Shown here: positions 1 through 10,405 of the stretch, piece after piece
Layout of the letters: every line of letters begins with the position of its first letter
How positions within the stretch are numbered: position 1 is the first letter of the stretch
Made by a program: the position numbers and the translations under genes
DNA from: Azolla pinnata
Taxonomy: Eukaryota; Streptophyta; Polypodiopsida; Salviniales; Salviniaceae
Direction: 5' to 3'
Length of the DNA: 50,927 bases
Assembly (NCBI GenBank): GCA_037176905.1
Contig: JBBBWG010027757.1
Location: forward strand, 1 to 50,927
The notes under the pieces: generated by a model
Told to the model about the DNA's origin: nothing
The model's input: the letters and a program-made list of their open reading frames with translations, nothing else
The model's database searches: none

Positions 1-612
1 TGTGGTGTGTGCATGCATGCATGTATGGGACCGTATAAGGTAGTGCATGCATGTATGGGACCGTATAAGGAAGTGCATGCATGCATGCATGGGACCGTAT
101 ACGGTAGTGCATGCATGCATGGGACCGTATAATGTAGCGCATGCATGCATGCATGCATAGGACCGTATAAGGTAGCGCATGCATGCATAGGACCGTATAA
201 GGTAGCGCATGCATGCATGGGACCGCATAAGGTAGTGCATGCATGTTATGGGTGTAGGGCTGGATGCATGATGCGCGATGTCCGCTGCGCATGCATGTAT
301 GTGTGCGCATGTGTGCACATGTATGCATGCATGGATGTATGGGACCGTATAAGGTAGCGCGCGCATGCATTGGACCGTATAATGTAGCGTGTAATGGCAC
401 CCATGTGCATGCATGCATGCATGCATGGATGTCGGCCCATATGCATGCATGCATGCATGGATGTCGGTCCATATGCATGCATGCATAGCATACACACACA
501 TACGCATGCATACATGCACGCATGCACACATACATACATGCATGCATGCACACATACATAAATGCATGCATGCATACATACATACATACATACATACATA
601 CATACATACATG
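1..612. repeat. GCATGC-rich tandem repeat followed by CATA microsatellite
   Basis: Positions 1-390 hold about nine diverged copies of a 30-38 bp unit made of GCATGCATGCATG plus a core GGGACCGTATAAGG. From about 400 to 545 the core is lost and GCATGCATG/CACACATA simple sequence dominates. Positions 572-612 are almost pure CATA. Open frames here encode only low-complexity His/Cys/Tyr/Met strings and are not genes. The block ends about 110 bp before the RanGAP start codon, so it occupies the promoter-proximal region. Confidence 0.9.
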
Positions 613-654
613 GTCTTCTTCTTCTTCTTCCCTTCCGTTGACACAGAACACAAA

Positions 655-703
655 CAGAGAAGAAGAAGAAGAAGAAGAAGAAGCAGAAAGAAGAAGAAAG
701 AAG
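655..703. repeat. GAA microsatellite in RanGAP 5' leader
   Basis: An AGAAGA run (about 45 bp, slightly interrupted) lies just upstream of the ATG at 721. A CTTCTTCTTC run at 614-630 precedes it. Both probably lie in or beside the 5' untranslated leader of the RanGAP gene. Confidence 0.75.
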
Positions 704-720
704 CGAGCGAGCTCGTGGCG

Positions 721-2454
721 ATGGCGGCAGATACACAGAGCGCTGTGCCTCCTCCGTCCTCTGCAGATCTCCCTCGCGCGCCTTCTCCCGCTCCTCCTCC
801 TCCTCCCGCTTCTCCCTCCTTCGTTCCCCCTTCGCCTCCGTCTCCGTCTCCGCCTCCGTCCTCGTCCTCTCCCCGCTTCCGTTCCCTCTCCATTCGCCTC
901 TGGCCCCCGAACCCTAGCACCCGCTCCACGCTCGTGCAGCGCCTCTCCGACCACCTCTCCTCCGTCACGTTCTTCTCGGAGCGCTACGGCCAGATCGGCG
1001 CCGCCGAAGCCTCCCTCCACGCGCAGCGCATCGAGCAAGAGGCGTTCCTCGCGGCTTCCCGCAATGTGGACCTCGTCGAGACGTCCGACATCGCCGTGGT
1101 CCAGTTCTATGCCAAGGAAGCCAGCCGCCTCATGCTGGAATGCCTGAAGAAAGGCCCGTCTCGCCCTAGCGAACCAGAAACGCGACAGATCGAAACGATC
1201 TTTGACATTTCTGGCGGGCAGCGCGATTTCCTCACGGAGGCCTCCGCTCAGGAGCTTCTTCAACCCCTCGCTGTTCCTGGAAATGCCTACTCTGGCATCT
1301 GTTTCAGTAACAGGAGCTTTGGTGAGGATGCTGCTAAGGTCGCTGCCAAGATCTTGGAAACCCTAAAACCTCAACTTTACCATGTCAACCTCGCTGACAT
1401 AGTTGCTGGTAGGAATGAAGAGGAAGCGTTAGCTGTGATGTCTCTGTTCTCTTCTGCTCTGAGTGGAAGTAATTTGAAATATTTGAACCTCTCCCACAAT
1501 GCTCTTGGAGAGAAAGGCATCAGGGCGTTTGCTGAGCTTCTGGCATCTCAGAGATCCTTGGAAGAGCTTTATTTCATGAACAATGGTATCTCTGAGGAGG
1601 CGGCCGAGGCCATACGTGAGCTCCTTCCATCTTCTGCCAGTCTAAAAGTTTTGCATTTCCACAACAACATGACAGGTGATGATGGAGCGTTAGCTCTGGC
1701 CAGTCTGGTTAAGGAAGCTCCTCTACTGGAAGATTTCAGATGCTCATCGACGAGAGTGGGTAGCGAAGGAGGAATTGCTCTGTCGGAAGCTTTACTGGCT
1801 GGATCTTGCTTGAAAAAGCTCGATTTGCATGACAATCCTTTCGGCGTAGAAGGAGCTCTTGCCTTAGCCAAGACTTTGAAGCAACACCGCAGTCTGAAGG
1901 AAGTATATTTGAGCTACCTGGGCCTCGAGGATGAAGGTACGCTGGCCATCCTTGAAGCCATGGAGGAAAGTGGCTCTGAGCTTGAAGTTCTCCACCTTGC
2001 AGGAAATGACATTACGGTATCTTCTGTGCCAAAGCTTGCCAGTTTCATCATGTCCAAGCCAAAGCTTGCCAAACTGAATCTCTCTGAGAATGATCTTGGA
2101 GATAAAGGTGTCGTGACAATATGTAATGTGCTTGGGAAAGGCCATGAAGCCTTGGTTGAGCTTGATCTGAGTGAAACTAACATTGGAAGAATCGGAGCTT
2201 GTGCTGCAGCCGAAGCTGTATCTTTGAAGTCCGGATTCAAAGTACTGAATCTCAATGGAAACCATATCTCTGAAGCTGGTATTGAAGCTCTGAAAGATTT
2301 GCTGCAGAGGGGGAGACATGGTGGTATTTCTGTTCTGGGGACATTAGAGGAAAATGATGAGAATGAAGATGACGCAGAAGACGAGGATAATGGAAATGAA
2401 GGTGAAAATGGCGATGATCAATTACAAGCTGAGTTTCAGAAAGTGAAAGTATAG
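721..2454 (+). CDS. RanGAP: Ran GTPase-activating protein with N-terminal WPP domain
   Basis: Intronless frame of 577 aa. RanGAP stimulates GTP hydrolysis by Ran at the cytoplasmic face of the nuclear envelope. In plants the WPP domain targets it to the envelope and, in mitosis, to the division plane. Visible parts: a Pro/Ser-rich N-terminus (residues 1-52); a WPP domain starting at W61-P62-P63 in the motif RLWPPNPSTR; a linker with FDISGG; an LRR region (about 190-540) with typical RanGAP signatures such as HNNMTGD, EDFRCSSTR, GSEGG and NLSENDLGDKG; and an acidic Asp/Glu/Asn-rich tail (about 543-577), expected to support Ran binding. The frame is open further upstream, but that part is microsatellite-coded (His/Tyr, Arg/Lys runs). 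I therefore chose the ATG after GTGGCG at 721. Length and domain order match land-plant RanGAP1/2 (about 535-550 aa), with extra length in the Pro-rich N-terminus. Confidence 0.97.
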   Translation: MAADTQSAVPPPSSADLPRAPSPAPPPPPASPSFVPPSPPSPSPPPSSSSPRFRSLSIRLWPPNPSTRSTLVQRLSDHLSSVTFFSERYGQIGAAEASLHAQRIEQEAFLAASRNVDLVETSDIAVVQFYAKEASRLMLECLKKGPSRPSEPETRQIETIFDISGGQRDFLTEASAQELLQPLAVPGNAYSGICFSNRSFGEDAAKVAAKILETLKPQLYHVNLADIVAGRNEEEALAVMSLFSSALSGSNLKYLNLSHNALGEKGIRAFAELLASQRSLEELYFMNNGISEEAAEAIRELLPSSASLKVLHFHNNMTGDDGALALASLVKEAPLLEDFRCSSTRVGSEGGIALSEALLAGSCLKKLDLHDNPFGVEGALALAKTLKQHRSLKEVYLSYLGLEDEGTLAILEAMEESGSELEVLHLAGNDITVSSVPKLASFIMSKPKLAKLNLSENDLGDKGVVTICNVLGKGHEALVELDLSETNIGRIGACAAAEAVSLKSGFKVLNLNGNHISEAGIEALKDLLQRGRHGGISVLGTLEENDENEDDAEDEDNGNEGENGDDQLQAEFQKVKV

Positions 2455-4589
2455 CCTGAAATGTCTTACATCCACCGTCACTAGTGGATACTCTTTAGGT
2501 GGTTAAACCTGAACCTATTTGTCCTCATATACAATAGAACCTGTTCATTCTGATTGTAGATCACATGGGTCAAATCTCAACACTCACTATGCATTACGCC
2601 TTCCCACATTTAAGACAGTCGTTTTGGAGGATACTTCGAGGATACGTGCATTATGTAATGCATTCATTTTTTTGGCATTTGTCATGAAAGATTACTGATA
2701 GTGTCCAGATTACTTGCCAGTTGGATGGATGAATCAGGTGCTGTTGCTTTACAAATGACAGTATAAATTAATGTTTGTTTGTGTCTATGGTGAAGGCTGT
2801 TGATATTGGAAAAGCTGATGATCGTAACTACAATCATGCCATAGGTAATTGTTTTATTTGCGCAATCAATTTTTGTTGTCGTACCTACAATCATATCATA
2901 GGCAATTGTTTTATTCGCGTAATCAAATCTCGTTGAAATAGTCAGTGAAAATCTGTTAGCAATTATGTGTATCTCTCTGATGTTGCTTGTTAGCTGCTAG
3001 GATTTTTGCTTTTAATCTAACCTAAATGAACCCTGTCCTGATTAGTTTCCACCTCCTTTAAATGGTTGGAAAATCTGTGTTATGGGTCTTGTTATCGTCA
3101 GAAGGAAGCCAATGCTTGCATATAATTTAAGGTGAGTATGTGCAGGTGGAATTTGGACACACACAAAATTGGGTCATGCCAATCAGAATAAGGTTAAAAA
3201 CATGATTGAATTCTTCACAATCTGATAAACCATTATGGTTATAGTCATCATTGTATATGGTGGCGGTTTACCAGGGCCTCTACTATGTAGCATGCTACCC
3301 TGCAAACAAATAAAGATTTTGATTAATAAAATCAACGGAGGTATTGTAGATGTGAACGATGTTGAGGCATTGAATCATGTAGCCAATGCAGTATGTATAT
3401 AAGGAGATTGATGCAGTCTGCATGAGGAGATTGATTATGGGACACTGGATGCAGTGTGTGCGAGGAGATTATTGAGCTACTCCTTATCATCACCAAAGAT
3501 CTGAAACCAGCCTAACAGTGAAGAGATTGAAGATGGGAGAAATTCCAACAGTAGTAAAGATTGGCATGGATTTTCAGTAGATATGGCCACAAATTTATCA
3601 TGCGCAGTGAGTATATCTTGGAGGTACATGACTCTCAGACCACTCTAAGAGTTTCCTGATGTTTTTGAACACCCCTCTCAGAGCTTGGAGGCTGGTTTTA
3701 TGCATCATCTGTAGATGGTTGAATTGATTGATTACTGAAGAAGTAATTGTGGTCAAACATTTACTCTTTTACTTCCATATGATGACCATTCGACATCCTA
3801 TTGTAGAATGAAAAGAATCATGTGCTATGCATACTCTGTCGAGTTAGTTGTTCATGAGGATATTTGGGTTCGATGAAGGTTCAACAGCAGCCTGCAATTC
3901 ATGTATGGTGAACACCATCACGTTAGTTCCACATTGTTTTGAAAGAGCTAATGGATTCTTGCAGCAACATCTTGTAAGCAGAGAAGATTTTTTCTGTGAA
4001 AAGGCCAATGCGTTCAAAATCAGCAACTTAGATGCATGGAACATGTAGGAAGTGATGCTGCATCAAGACTGGGATTCAACTCGAGAAATTGCTCTGTCGA
4101 TTGATGGCCTACCTACGGGGTAGTACTAGACTTGAAATTTCATGCTTCAGTGTATCATGCTTCGATGCTGGTAATAGACTTGAAATTTGATTATCACAGT
4201 GGTCTGATTATCAACACCAGATGCGCAAACCAAAAGAAAAACTCTTAAATACAGTATCGGCAGTGGCTTATATACTGCAATTGATGAAAATAGATGAGCA
4301 TATTGGCAGTGGCTTATAGATTGCAATTGATGAGAACTAAGTCGAAGCTTCAGCCGAGTCGCGATGATGATGCCCTTGTTATATATATGCTGCAGAGCAA
4401 AAGTATCTATATGGAAGTCATTGAAGAACTAAAAGAGCTTCGAATTCGGCGCCTTGTCAAACTCCTGCATGAAACCCTCCCCCAAAGATCTCAGAAACAC
4501 TATCAAAATCAGCAAAGACATCATTCAATCTCTCCTTATGATATTGCTCAACTTCTGCAGACAATGGAAGGATCATAGGCTAGTTTCAA
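2455..4589. other. 3' UTR of RanGAP and intergenic DNA, no gene seen
   Basis: AT-rich sequence follows the RanGAP stop. Only short frames are present, for example 3848-4048 (open on both strands) and 4294-4578 (+, 94 aa). None resembles a known family or has splice partners I can recognise. A 42-bp imperfect direct repeat with the core GGCAGTGGCTTATA lies at about 4257-4330. Confidence 0.6.
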
Positions 4590-5060
4590 TCAGTCTTCTG
4601 ATGGCTTAACATTGTCCAGGGTGAATATGAATATGGGGCAAGCGAGATCAACTAATAGCAAAGCTTGAAACGACATGCGATATGAAGGTCTGGAATGCAT
4701 GAATTCTGACTGAATACCAGGAGATATGCACTGTTTTGCATCAAACTGTTTTCTGTCTTCTTAATTCCAATGGCATTGCACTATTTCTTGCACCTTGCTG
4801 CATATTTCAATCTCATCGTTTCGACCCTTTCAATGAGTCTTGTGATGGCTAAAATCATAGTCCAGGTGAATGAATATGGGCAAAGTGCAAAATCAACTGA
4901 AGTAGCCTGAAATGCATGAATTCTGACTGAATACCAGAAAAGCTATGCACTGTTTTGCATCAAACAGCTTTTCTATCTTCGTAAATTTCAACGGCATCAC
5001 GCTATTTTTTCGCACCTTGCTGCATATTTCAATCTCATCGTTTCGACCCTTTTCAACATC
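4590..5060. repeat. 222-bp tandem duplication leading into the minisatellite
   Basis: About 4590-4835 and 4836-5060 are two diverged copies. Shared blocks include GAATTCTGACTGAATACCAG, ATGCACTGTTTTGCATCAAA and the first minisatellite unit (CTGCATATTTCAATCTCATC at 4798 and 5020). The spacing between copies is 222 bp. Confidence 0.75.
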
Positions 5061-6145
5061 CATCTTCCATCACGCTATTTTTCGCACCTTGCTGCATATT
5101 TCAATCTCATCGTTTCGATCCTTTTCAGCATCATCTTCCATCACGCTATTTTTTCGCACCTCGCTGCATATTTCAATCTCATCGTTTCGATCCTTTTCAG
5201 CATCCATCTTCCATCACGCTATTTTTTCGCACCTCGCTGCATATTTCAATCTCATCGTTTCGACCCTTTTCAGTATCCATCTTCCATCGCCCTAATTTTC
5301 GCACCTTGTTGCATATTTCAATCGCATCGTTTCGACCATTTTCAGCATTCATCTTCCATCACGCTATTTTTCGCACCTTGCTGCATATTTCAATCTCATC
5401 GTTTCGATCCTTTTCAGCATCATCTTCCATCACACTATTTTTTGCATCTTGCTGCATATTTCAATCTCATCGTTTCAATCCTTTTCAGCATCATCTTCCA
5501 TCGCCCTAATTTTCGCACCTCGCTGCATATTTCAATCTCATCGTTTCGATCCTTTTCAGCATCCATCTTCCATCGTGCTATTTTTTCGCACCTCGCTGCA
5601 TATTTCAATCTCATTGTTTCGACCCTTTTCAGCATCCATCTTCCATCGCCCTAATTTTCGCACCTCGCTGCATATTTCAATCTCATCGTTTCGACCCTTG
5701 CAGCATCATCTTCCATCGCCCTATTTTTTGCACCTTGCTGCATATTTCAATCTCATCGTTTCGACCCTTTTCAGCATCCATCTTCCATCGCCCTAATTTT
5801 CGCACCTTGCTGCATATTTCAATCTCATCGTTTCGATCCTTTTCAGCATCCATCTTCCATCGCCCTATTTTTTCGCACCTCGTTGCATATTTCAATCTCA
5901 TCGTTTCGACCATTTTCAGCATCCATCTTCCATCACGCTATTTTTTGGGCACCTCGCTGCATATTTCAATCGCATCGTTTCGACCCTTGCAGCATCATCT
6001 TCCATCGCCCTATTTTTTGCACCTTGCTGCATATTTCAATCTCATCGTTTCGATCCTTTTCAGCATCATCTTCCATCACGCTAATTTTGGGGCACCTCGC
6101 TGCATATTTCAATCGCATTGTTTCGACCCTGGCAGCATCATCTTC
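4797..6145. repeat. 72-bp minisatellite derived from the PPR gene 3' end
   Basis: Seventeen copies of GCTGCATATTTCAATC start at 4797, 5019, 5091, 5163, 5236, 5308, 5380, 5451, 5522, 5595, 5667, 5737, 5809, 5882, 5956, 6026 and 6099. Sixteen of them form a continuous array with units of 70-74 bp. Read on the minus strand, each unit encodes variants of VETMRLKYAARC or DRNDEIEICSKV. This is the same sequence as the C-terminal helix of the PPR protein encoded from 7870 to 5966. The three rightmost copies lie inside that coding frame and the rest are downstream of its stop. Confidence 0.93.
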
Positions 6146-7870
6146 CATGCCCGCAGCTGCGAAAAGCTCGGCAACGAGGACGTAAGCCGCAGCGCAGCCA
6201 GCGTCGAGCTGCATCGCTTGATCAAAAGCCAATCTCCCGAGCCGAATGTTCCCCCATTTCCTGCAAGCGCCCAGCAGCGCAAGCCAAACGACGAGACAAT
6301 CGGGAGGCGCTATCGATTCGAGGACCGACATCGCCCTGTCGAAGATCCCTGCATACGCGTAAACCACCAACATGCAGGAATGGTGCTCTGAGCTTGGGCT
6401 GATGCGGTGCTTTCGGATCATGTTCTCGAGCAGCATTTCGGCTTCTTTCACCAGCCCTGAATGGCAGCATGCAGTCAAAACACATGTGAAGGTAACGAGG
6501 TTCGGAGAGAGGCCCTCGCTCTCCATTCGCTCGAGGCATGCCAAAGCTTGGAGGCCTTGGCCTTGCTGAGCATATCCTCCAATCAGGGCAGACCAAGAGA
6601 TCACATCGCGAACGGGAAGCTCTTCGAGCACTCTCCGCGCTTTTGCGAGCACACCGCATTTCGCATACATGTCGATTAGCGCATTCCCGAGCGGAGTCTC
6701 GTTCTCGAACGAGCTCCCGCTCTTCACAATCTTGTCGTGAATCCATGCGCCCTTATCGATAGCTCCGATCTTCCCGCAAGCCTTCAGTATGCAGATGAAA
6801 GTGATCACAGTGGGGGTTATCCCTTCTTCCCTTTCCATCCGCTCCAAACACTCGAGGGCTTCGTGGCAGAGCCCCCTCTCCGCATACCCCGCGATAAGCG
6901 TGTTCCAAGCCACTTCATTCCTCTTGGGGAGCTCTTTGAGGACCTGTGAAGCTCTCTCCATCTTCCCACACCTGACATACATCTCCACCAGCGCGGCGCC
7001 GAGAACGATATTGCTCGCCAGAAAACCTCGGTTCACGATATCGTCGTGTGCGCTTCGCCCCTTCTCCGTGTCCCTTGTGTTTCCGCATGCTCTCAAGATG
7101 CAAATGAAGGTGATCGCATTGGGGTGGAATCCGTCTCGCTTCATTCGGACGAAACAATCCAAGGCTTCGTGGCTCTTTCCCTGCTTAACATACCCGGAGA
7201 TCAATGCAGACCAGGATACCACATCCCGAGCAGGGAAGTCTTCGAGCACCTCTCGTGCTTTCCCAAGCATACCACATTTGGCATACATGTTCACCAAGGC
7301 AGTGCGAAGCACGATGTCTTTCCCCAACATGCCCCTTCCGACAATCTCGCCGTGTATTCTTTTGCCCATGTCCAGATCCCTGGTTTTGCTGCAGGCTTTC
7401 AAGGCGCATGTGAACGTAATCGCGTCGGGCGAGACGCCTTCGTTCCGCATCGATTCGAAACAGTTCAATGCGCTGTAGGCTTGACCTTGCTGGGTATACC
7501 CTGCAATCAGTGCATTCCAAGAGACCACATTCCTTACGGGAAGTTCTTCGAGAAGCTTGTGAGCTTTTGCAACCATGCTGCATCTGGTATACATTGTGAT
7601 CAACGCAGTGGCCAAATGAACATTCTTTTCAAGCAAGCCCTTCTTCGCGATCTCCGCATGTAGCCGGATGCCATCGAAGCCATTCTTCTCCTTGATGCAA
7701 TCTTTAAGCAGCTTCATGAGACTAAATGCCACCGTCCGGTGTGCAGTGCTAGTCTCATCATCATCATCATCATACTCATCCTCATCGGCATCCTCATCAT
7801 CTGCAGCAGCGTCATGGTGTTTCTTTAAGGTAAATGCTTCCAGTAGCTCTCTTTTCCTTGAGAACATCAT
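5966..7870 (-). CDS. pentatricopeptide repeat protein (PLS type, truncated E region)
   Basis: Intronless frame of 634 aa starting ATGATG at 7870. PPR proteins bind organellar RNA, one motif per base, in editing, splicing or stabilisation. Repeats fill about residues 45-560, with typical text such as VVSWNALIAGY, ALVNMYAKCG and ITFTCALKACSK. They are followed by an E-like region (about 520-585) containing LVVWLALLGACRKWGN. There is no E+ or DYW deaminase domain. The N-terminus (MMFSRKRELLEAF) is short and is followed by an acidic run at about residues 21-40 (DDEDADEDEYDDDDDE), which is unusual for a transit peptide. The last 50 or so residues are translated from three minisatellite units, each read in a different frame because the units are not multiples of three. 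The stop codon lies in the third unit. The start of its 5' leader faces the repeat block before the PTH gene. Confidence 0.94.
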   Translation of the reverse strand: MMFSRKRELLEAFTLKKHHDAAADDEDADEDEYDDDDDETSTAHRTVAFSLMKLLKDCIKEKNGFDGIRLHAEIAKKGLLEKNVHLATALITMYTRCSMVAKAHKLLEELPVRNVVSWNALIAGYTQQGQAYSALNCFESMRNEGVSPDAITFTCALKACSKTRDLDMGKRIHGEIVGRGMLGKDIVLRTALVNMYAKCGMLGKAREVLEDFPARDVVSWSALISGYVKQGKSHEALDCFVRMKRDGFHPNAITFICILRACGNTRDTEKGRSAHDDIVNRGFLASNIVLGAALVEMYVRCGKMERASQVLKELPKRNEVAWNTLIAGYAERGLCHEALECLERMEREEGITPTVITFICILKACGKIGAIDKGAWIHDKIVKSGSSFENETPLGNALIDMYAKCGVLAKARRVLEELPVRDVISWSALIGGYAQQGQGLQALACLERMESEGLSPNLVTFTCVLTACCHSGLVKEAEMLLENMIRKHRISPSSEHHSCMLVVYAYAGIFDRAMSVLESIAPPDCLVVWLALLGACRKWGNIRLGRLAFDQAMQLDAGCAAAYVLVAELFAAAGMEDDAARVETMRLKYAARCPKISVMEDDAEKDRNDEIEICSKVQKIGRWKMMLQGSKRCD

Positions 7871-8015
7871 TGATTGTAGTTCGTCTCCTCCTCCAGTCTA
7901 CCACATCTCATGAACCATTGAATCGGCTTATGCACAAGAGCGTTTGGCCACTGATTATAGATACCAGATGGGTCTGATGCTCTCTGTCTCCACCAGTTGT
8001 GCAAAGGATGAGTTC

Positions 8016-8990
8016 AAACAGAAGGACAGCCAGATTTGATCCGCATTTCTTTGAAATCAGAAGCAATGAATCGGGCACCATTCCCATGAGAAAAACAAGA
8101 AAGAACCATAGATTTCAGATTCAAAAGCAAACTATGGATCTGCTCAGTCACCATCACCATCACCAATCATGTGCTTCTTGCTCCGTGAGCCAGATTTGAT
8201 CCCATTTTCTTGAGATTCAGAAAACAGGAATTGGGCACCATTCCCATGAGAAAACAAGAAAGAACCATACATAGATTTCAGATTCAGCAGCCAAATCTGG
8301 TGTAAAATGCCTGCTCCGTTTCCTTCACCATCACCAATCATGTGCTCCTGCAATTTGATCCGATTTTGTTGAAATCACAAGAAAGAAATCGGGCACCATA
8401 TCCAGGAAAAGCCAAGAGAGAACCATAGAGTTTCAGACTCAGCAGCAAAATATGGTGTAGAATACCTGTTCAGTCACCATCACCATCAATCTTGTGCTTC
8501 TGCAGCCAAATTTGATCCCATTTTCTTGGAATCAGAAGAGAACCCATTCCAAACAACAGTGCCAAAATGTTGGATTTCCAACCCAGCAATTAAAATGGAA
8601 ATGAACAAATTAGGCACTAAATTTATGAGTTAATCCAAGATTTCACCATCACCATCAATCTTGTGCTTCTGCAGCCAAATTTGATCCCATTTTCTTGGAA
8701 TCAGAAGAGAACCCATTCCAAACAACAGTGCCAAAATGTTGGATTTCCAACCCAGCAATTAAAATGGAAATGAACAAATTAGGCACTAAATTTATGAGTT
8801 AATCCAAGATTTCACCATCACCATCAATCTTGTGCTTCTCCAGCCAAATTTGATCCCATTTTCTTGGAATCAGAAGAGAACCCAATTCCAAACAACAGTG
8901 CCAGAATGTTGGATTTCCAACCCAGGAATTCAAATGGAAGTGAACAAATTAGGCACTAAATTTGTGAGCTAATCCAAGATTTTGATTGTG
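8016..8990. repeat. 149-177 bp tandem repeat array
   Basis: Six related units share TCACCATCACCATCA, AATTTGATCCCATTTTCTTG and the ATTGGGCACCATT or CCAAACAACAGTG blocks. Unit starts are near 8148, 8325, 8474, 8643 and 8812, plus a partial left copy. The last three are spaced exactly 169 bp and are nearly identical (8474-8642 against 8643-8811). No gene is seen. The array occupies the divergent intergenic region between the PPR gene and PTH. Confidence 0.88.
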
Positions 8991-9020
8991 CAAGTGGACT
9001 TAATCACGTGCGAGTTAAGT

Positions 9021-9460
9021 AGCGGAAGCAATCGACGTGTTAACACGGAAAATTTGACAATCTGCGAGCAAACAAACATTTGTCGAATCGGAGAACTCGA
9101 TCGACATTACCCCAATTATCGTTGGCGGTTCTGAGCATTCATTCATCTTGCGATTCGGGGACAGCTGACGTTGGCCATCTCCTGTCGGGGCAGTTTGAGC
9201 AGCGATTTTTCGTATTGGCTCGACCGATCTGGTCTCTTTCCAATGCTTTTCTGTATCGGCTTGTTGAGACGCATTTTAGGTTTAAGCAGCGGAAGCAATC
9301 GACGTGATAATAATATGCGCACAGACATTTTGTCAAATCGAAACTTCGATCGAGATTACGCAATCCGTGGACATTTGACATCGTTCGTCTCCACCAAGAC
9401 ATGCGAGAACAATGATTTTCGTATCAGCTCGGCCGACTGATCCAATCTGTTTCCAACAGT
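9021..9460. repeat. 267-bp diverged tandem duplication
   Basis: AGCGGAAGCAATCGACGTG occurs at 9021 and 9288. Downstream of each copy are matched blocks (ATCGANATTAC, TTTTCGTATNNGCTCG, CCAATNNTTTTCTGTA). The two copies are clearly diverged. No coding capacity is credible. Confidence 0.65.
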
Positions 9461-9499
9461 TTTTTACTGTAACCAACCAAGCCATGCCCAACCTAGTGC

Positions 9500-10200
9500 A
9501 TCTGCAATCTGATTTGGATCTTTCTGATCTTCAAATTCGAACCGATGACTTATCACAAAGCATCTTCGACTCCGATCGATTTGTGGGCATCTGATCAGCC
9601 GATCTGCTCCGTACCGATTCCGATTCGGATCTTCCGAATCTCTGTCTTGTTCCTTCCCTCCCCCCCCCCCCTCCTTGTGTTTGTATATTTGCCCATTACC
9701 AACGAACTAAAACCTCTAGATTCAGATCTTTCTGATCTTTCGGATTCGAACCGATGACTCGACCAAAGCATCTCTGACTCTGCCCGCTTCTGACCCATGT
9801 GCCGATCGATCCATGGGGCACCTGATCAACCAATCTGCTCCGCATCGATTCCGATTCCGATTCGGATCTTTCGAATCGTTGTCTTGTTTCTTCCCCCCCC
9901 CTCTCCTTGTGCCTGTATATTTGCCCATTACCGATGAGCCAAAAACTTCCGATTCGGATCTTTCCGATCTTTCGGATTCGAACAGATGAATCGACCAAAG
10001 CATCTCCGACTCTGCCCGCTTCTGACTCGCCTGTCGATCGATCCATGGGGCATCTGATCAACCGATCAGCTCCGCACCGATTCCCATTTCGATTCCCATT
10101 CCGATTCCGATTCCCATTCCGATTCCGATTCCCATTCCGATTCGGATCTTACGAATCTTTGTCTTGTTCCTTTTTTCCCTCCCTCTCCTTGTGTCTGTAA
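9500..10200. repeat. 232-282 bp tandem repeat upstream of PTH
   Basis: Three units carry GATCTTTCTGATCTTTCGGA, CATCTGATCANCCGATC, GATTCCGATTCGGATCTT and CCTTGTGTCTGTATATTTG. The CCTTGTGT block is at 9673, 9905 and 10187. The third unit is longer because ATTCCGATTCCC has expanded at 10078-10145. The array ends about 200 bp before the PTH start codon. Confidence 0.85.
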
Positions 10201-10350
10201 ATTTGTTCATCAGTAATGGTCCATTACTGATGAACTAAACAAAACTCCCTTTCACATGACAAGGGATTCAGTTTTCTGTTATTCCTTCAATGCCCTTCTC
10301 AACTGTTCTGTTATTCCTTCAATGCCCTCTTCTCCATTTCTCTGCACAGG

Positions 10351-10399
10351 GAAGAAGAAGAAGAAGAAGAAGAAGGAAGAAGGAAGAAGGAAGAAGCGA
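10351..10399. repeat. GAA microsatellite in PTH 5' leader
   Basis: A GAAGAAGAA run with AGGAAGAAGG interruptions ends immediately before the ATG at 10406. Confidence 0.8.
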
Positions 10400-10405
10400 G
10401 ATGCT

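Noticed and set aside
246-968. 240-codon minus-strand frame over the left repeat block and RanGAP leader
   Set aside because: Its sequence is microsatellite translation (Cys/Met/Val/Tyr runs) and the antisense of RanGAP. It has no domain and lies opposite a certain gene.
4797-6145. CRISPR-like array
   Set aside because: Units are contiguous 70-74 bp repeats without unique spacers, the DNA is plant nuclear, and the units match the neighbouring PPR coding sequence. It is a minisatellite.
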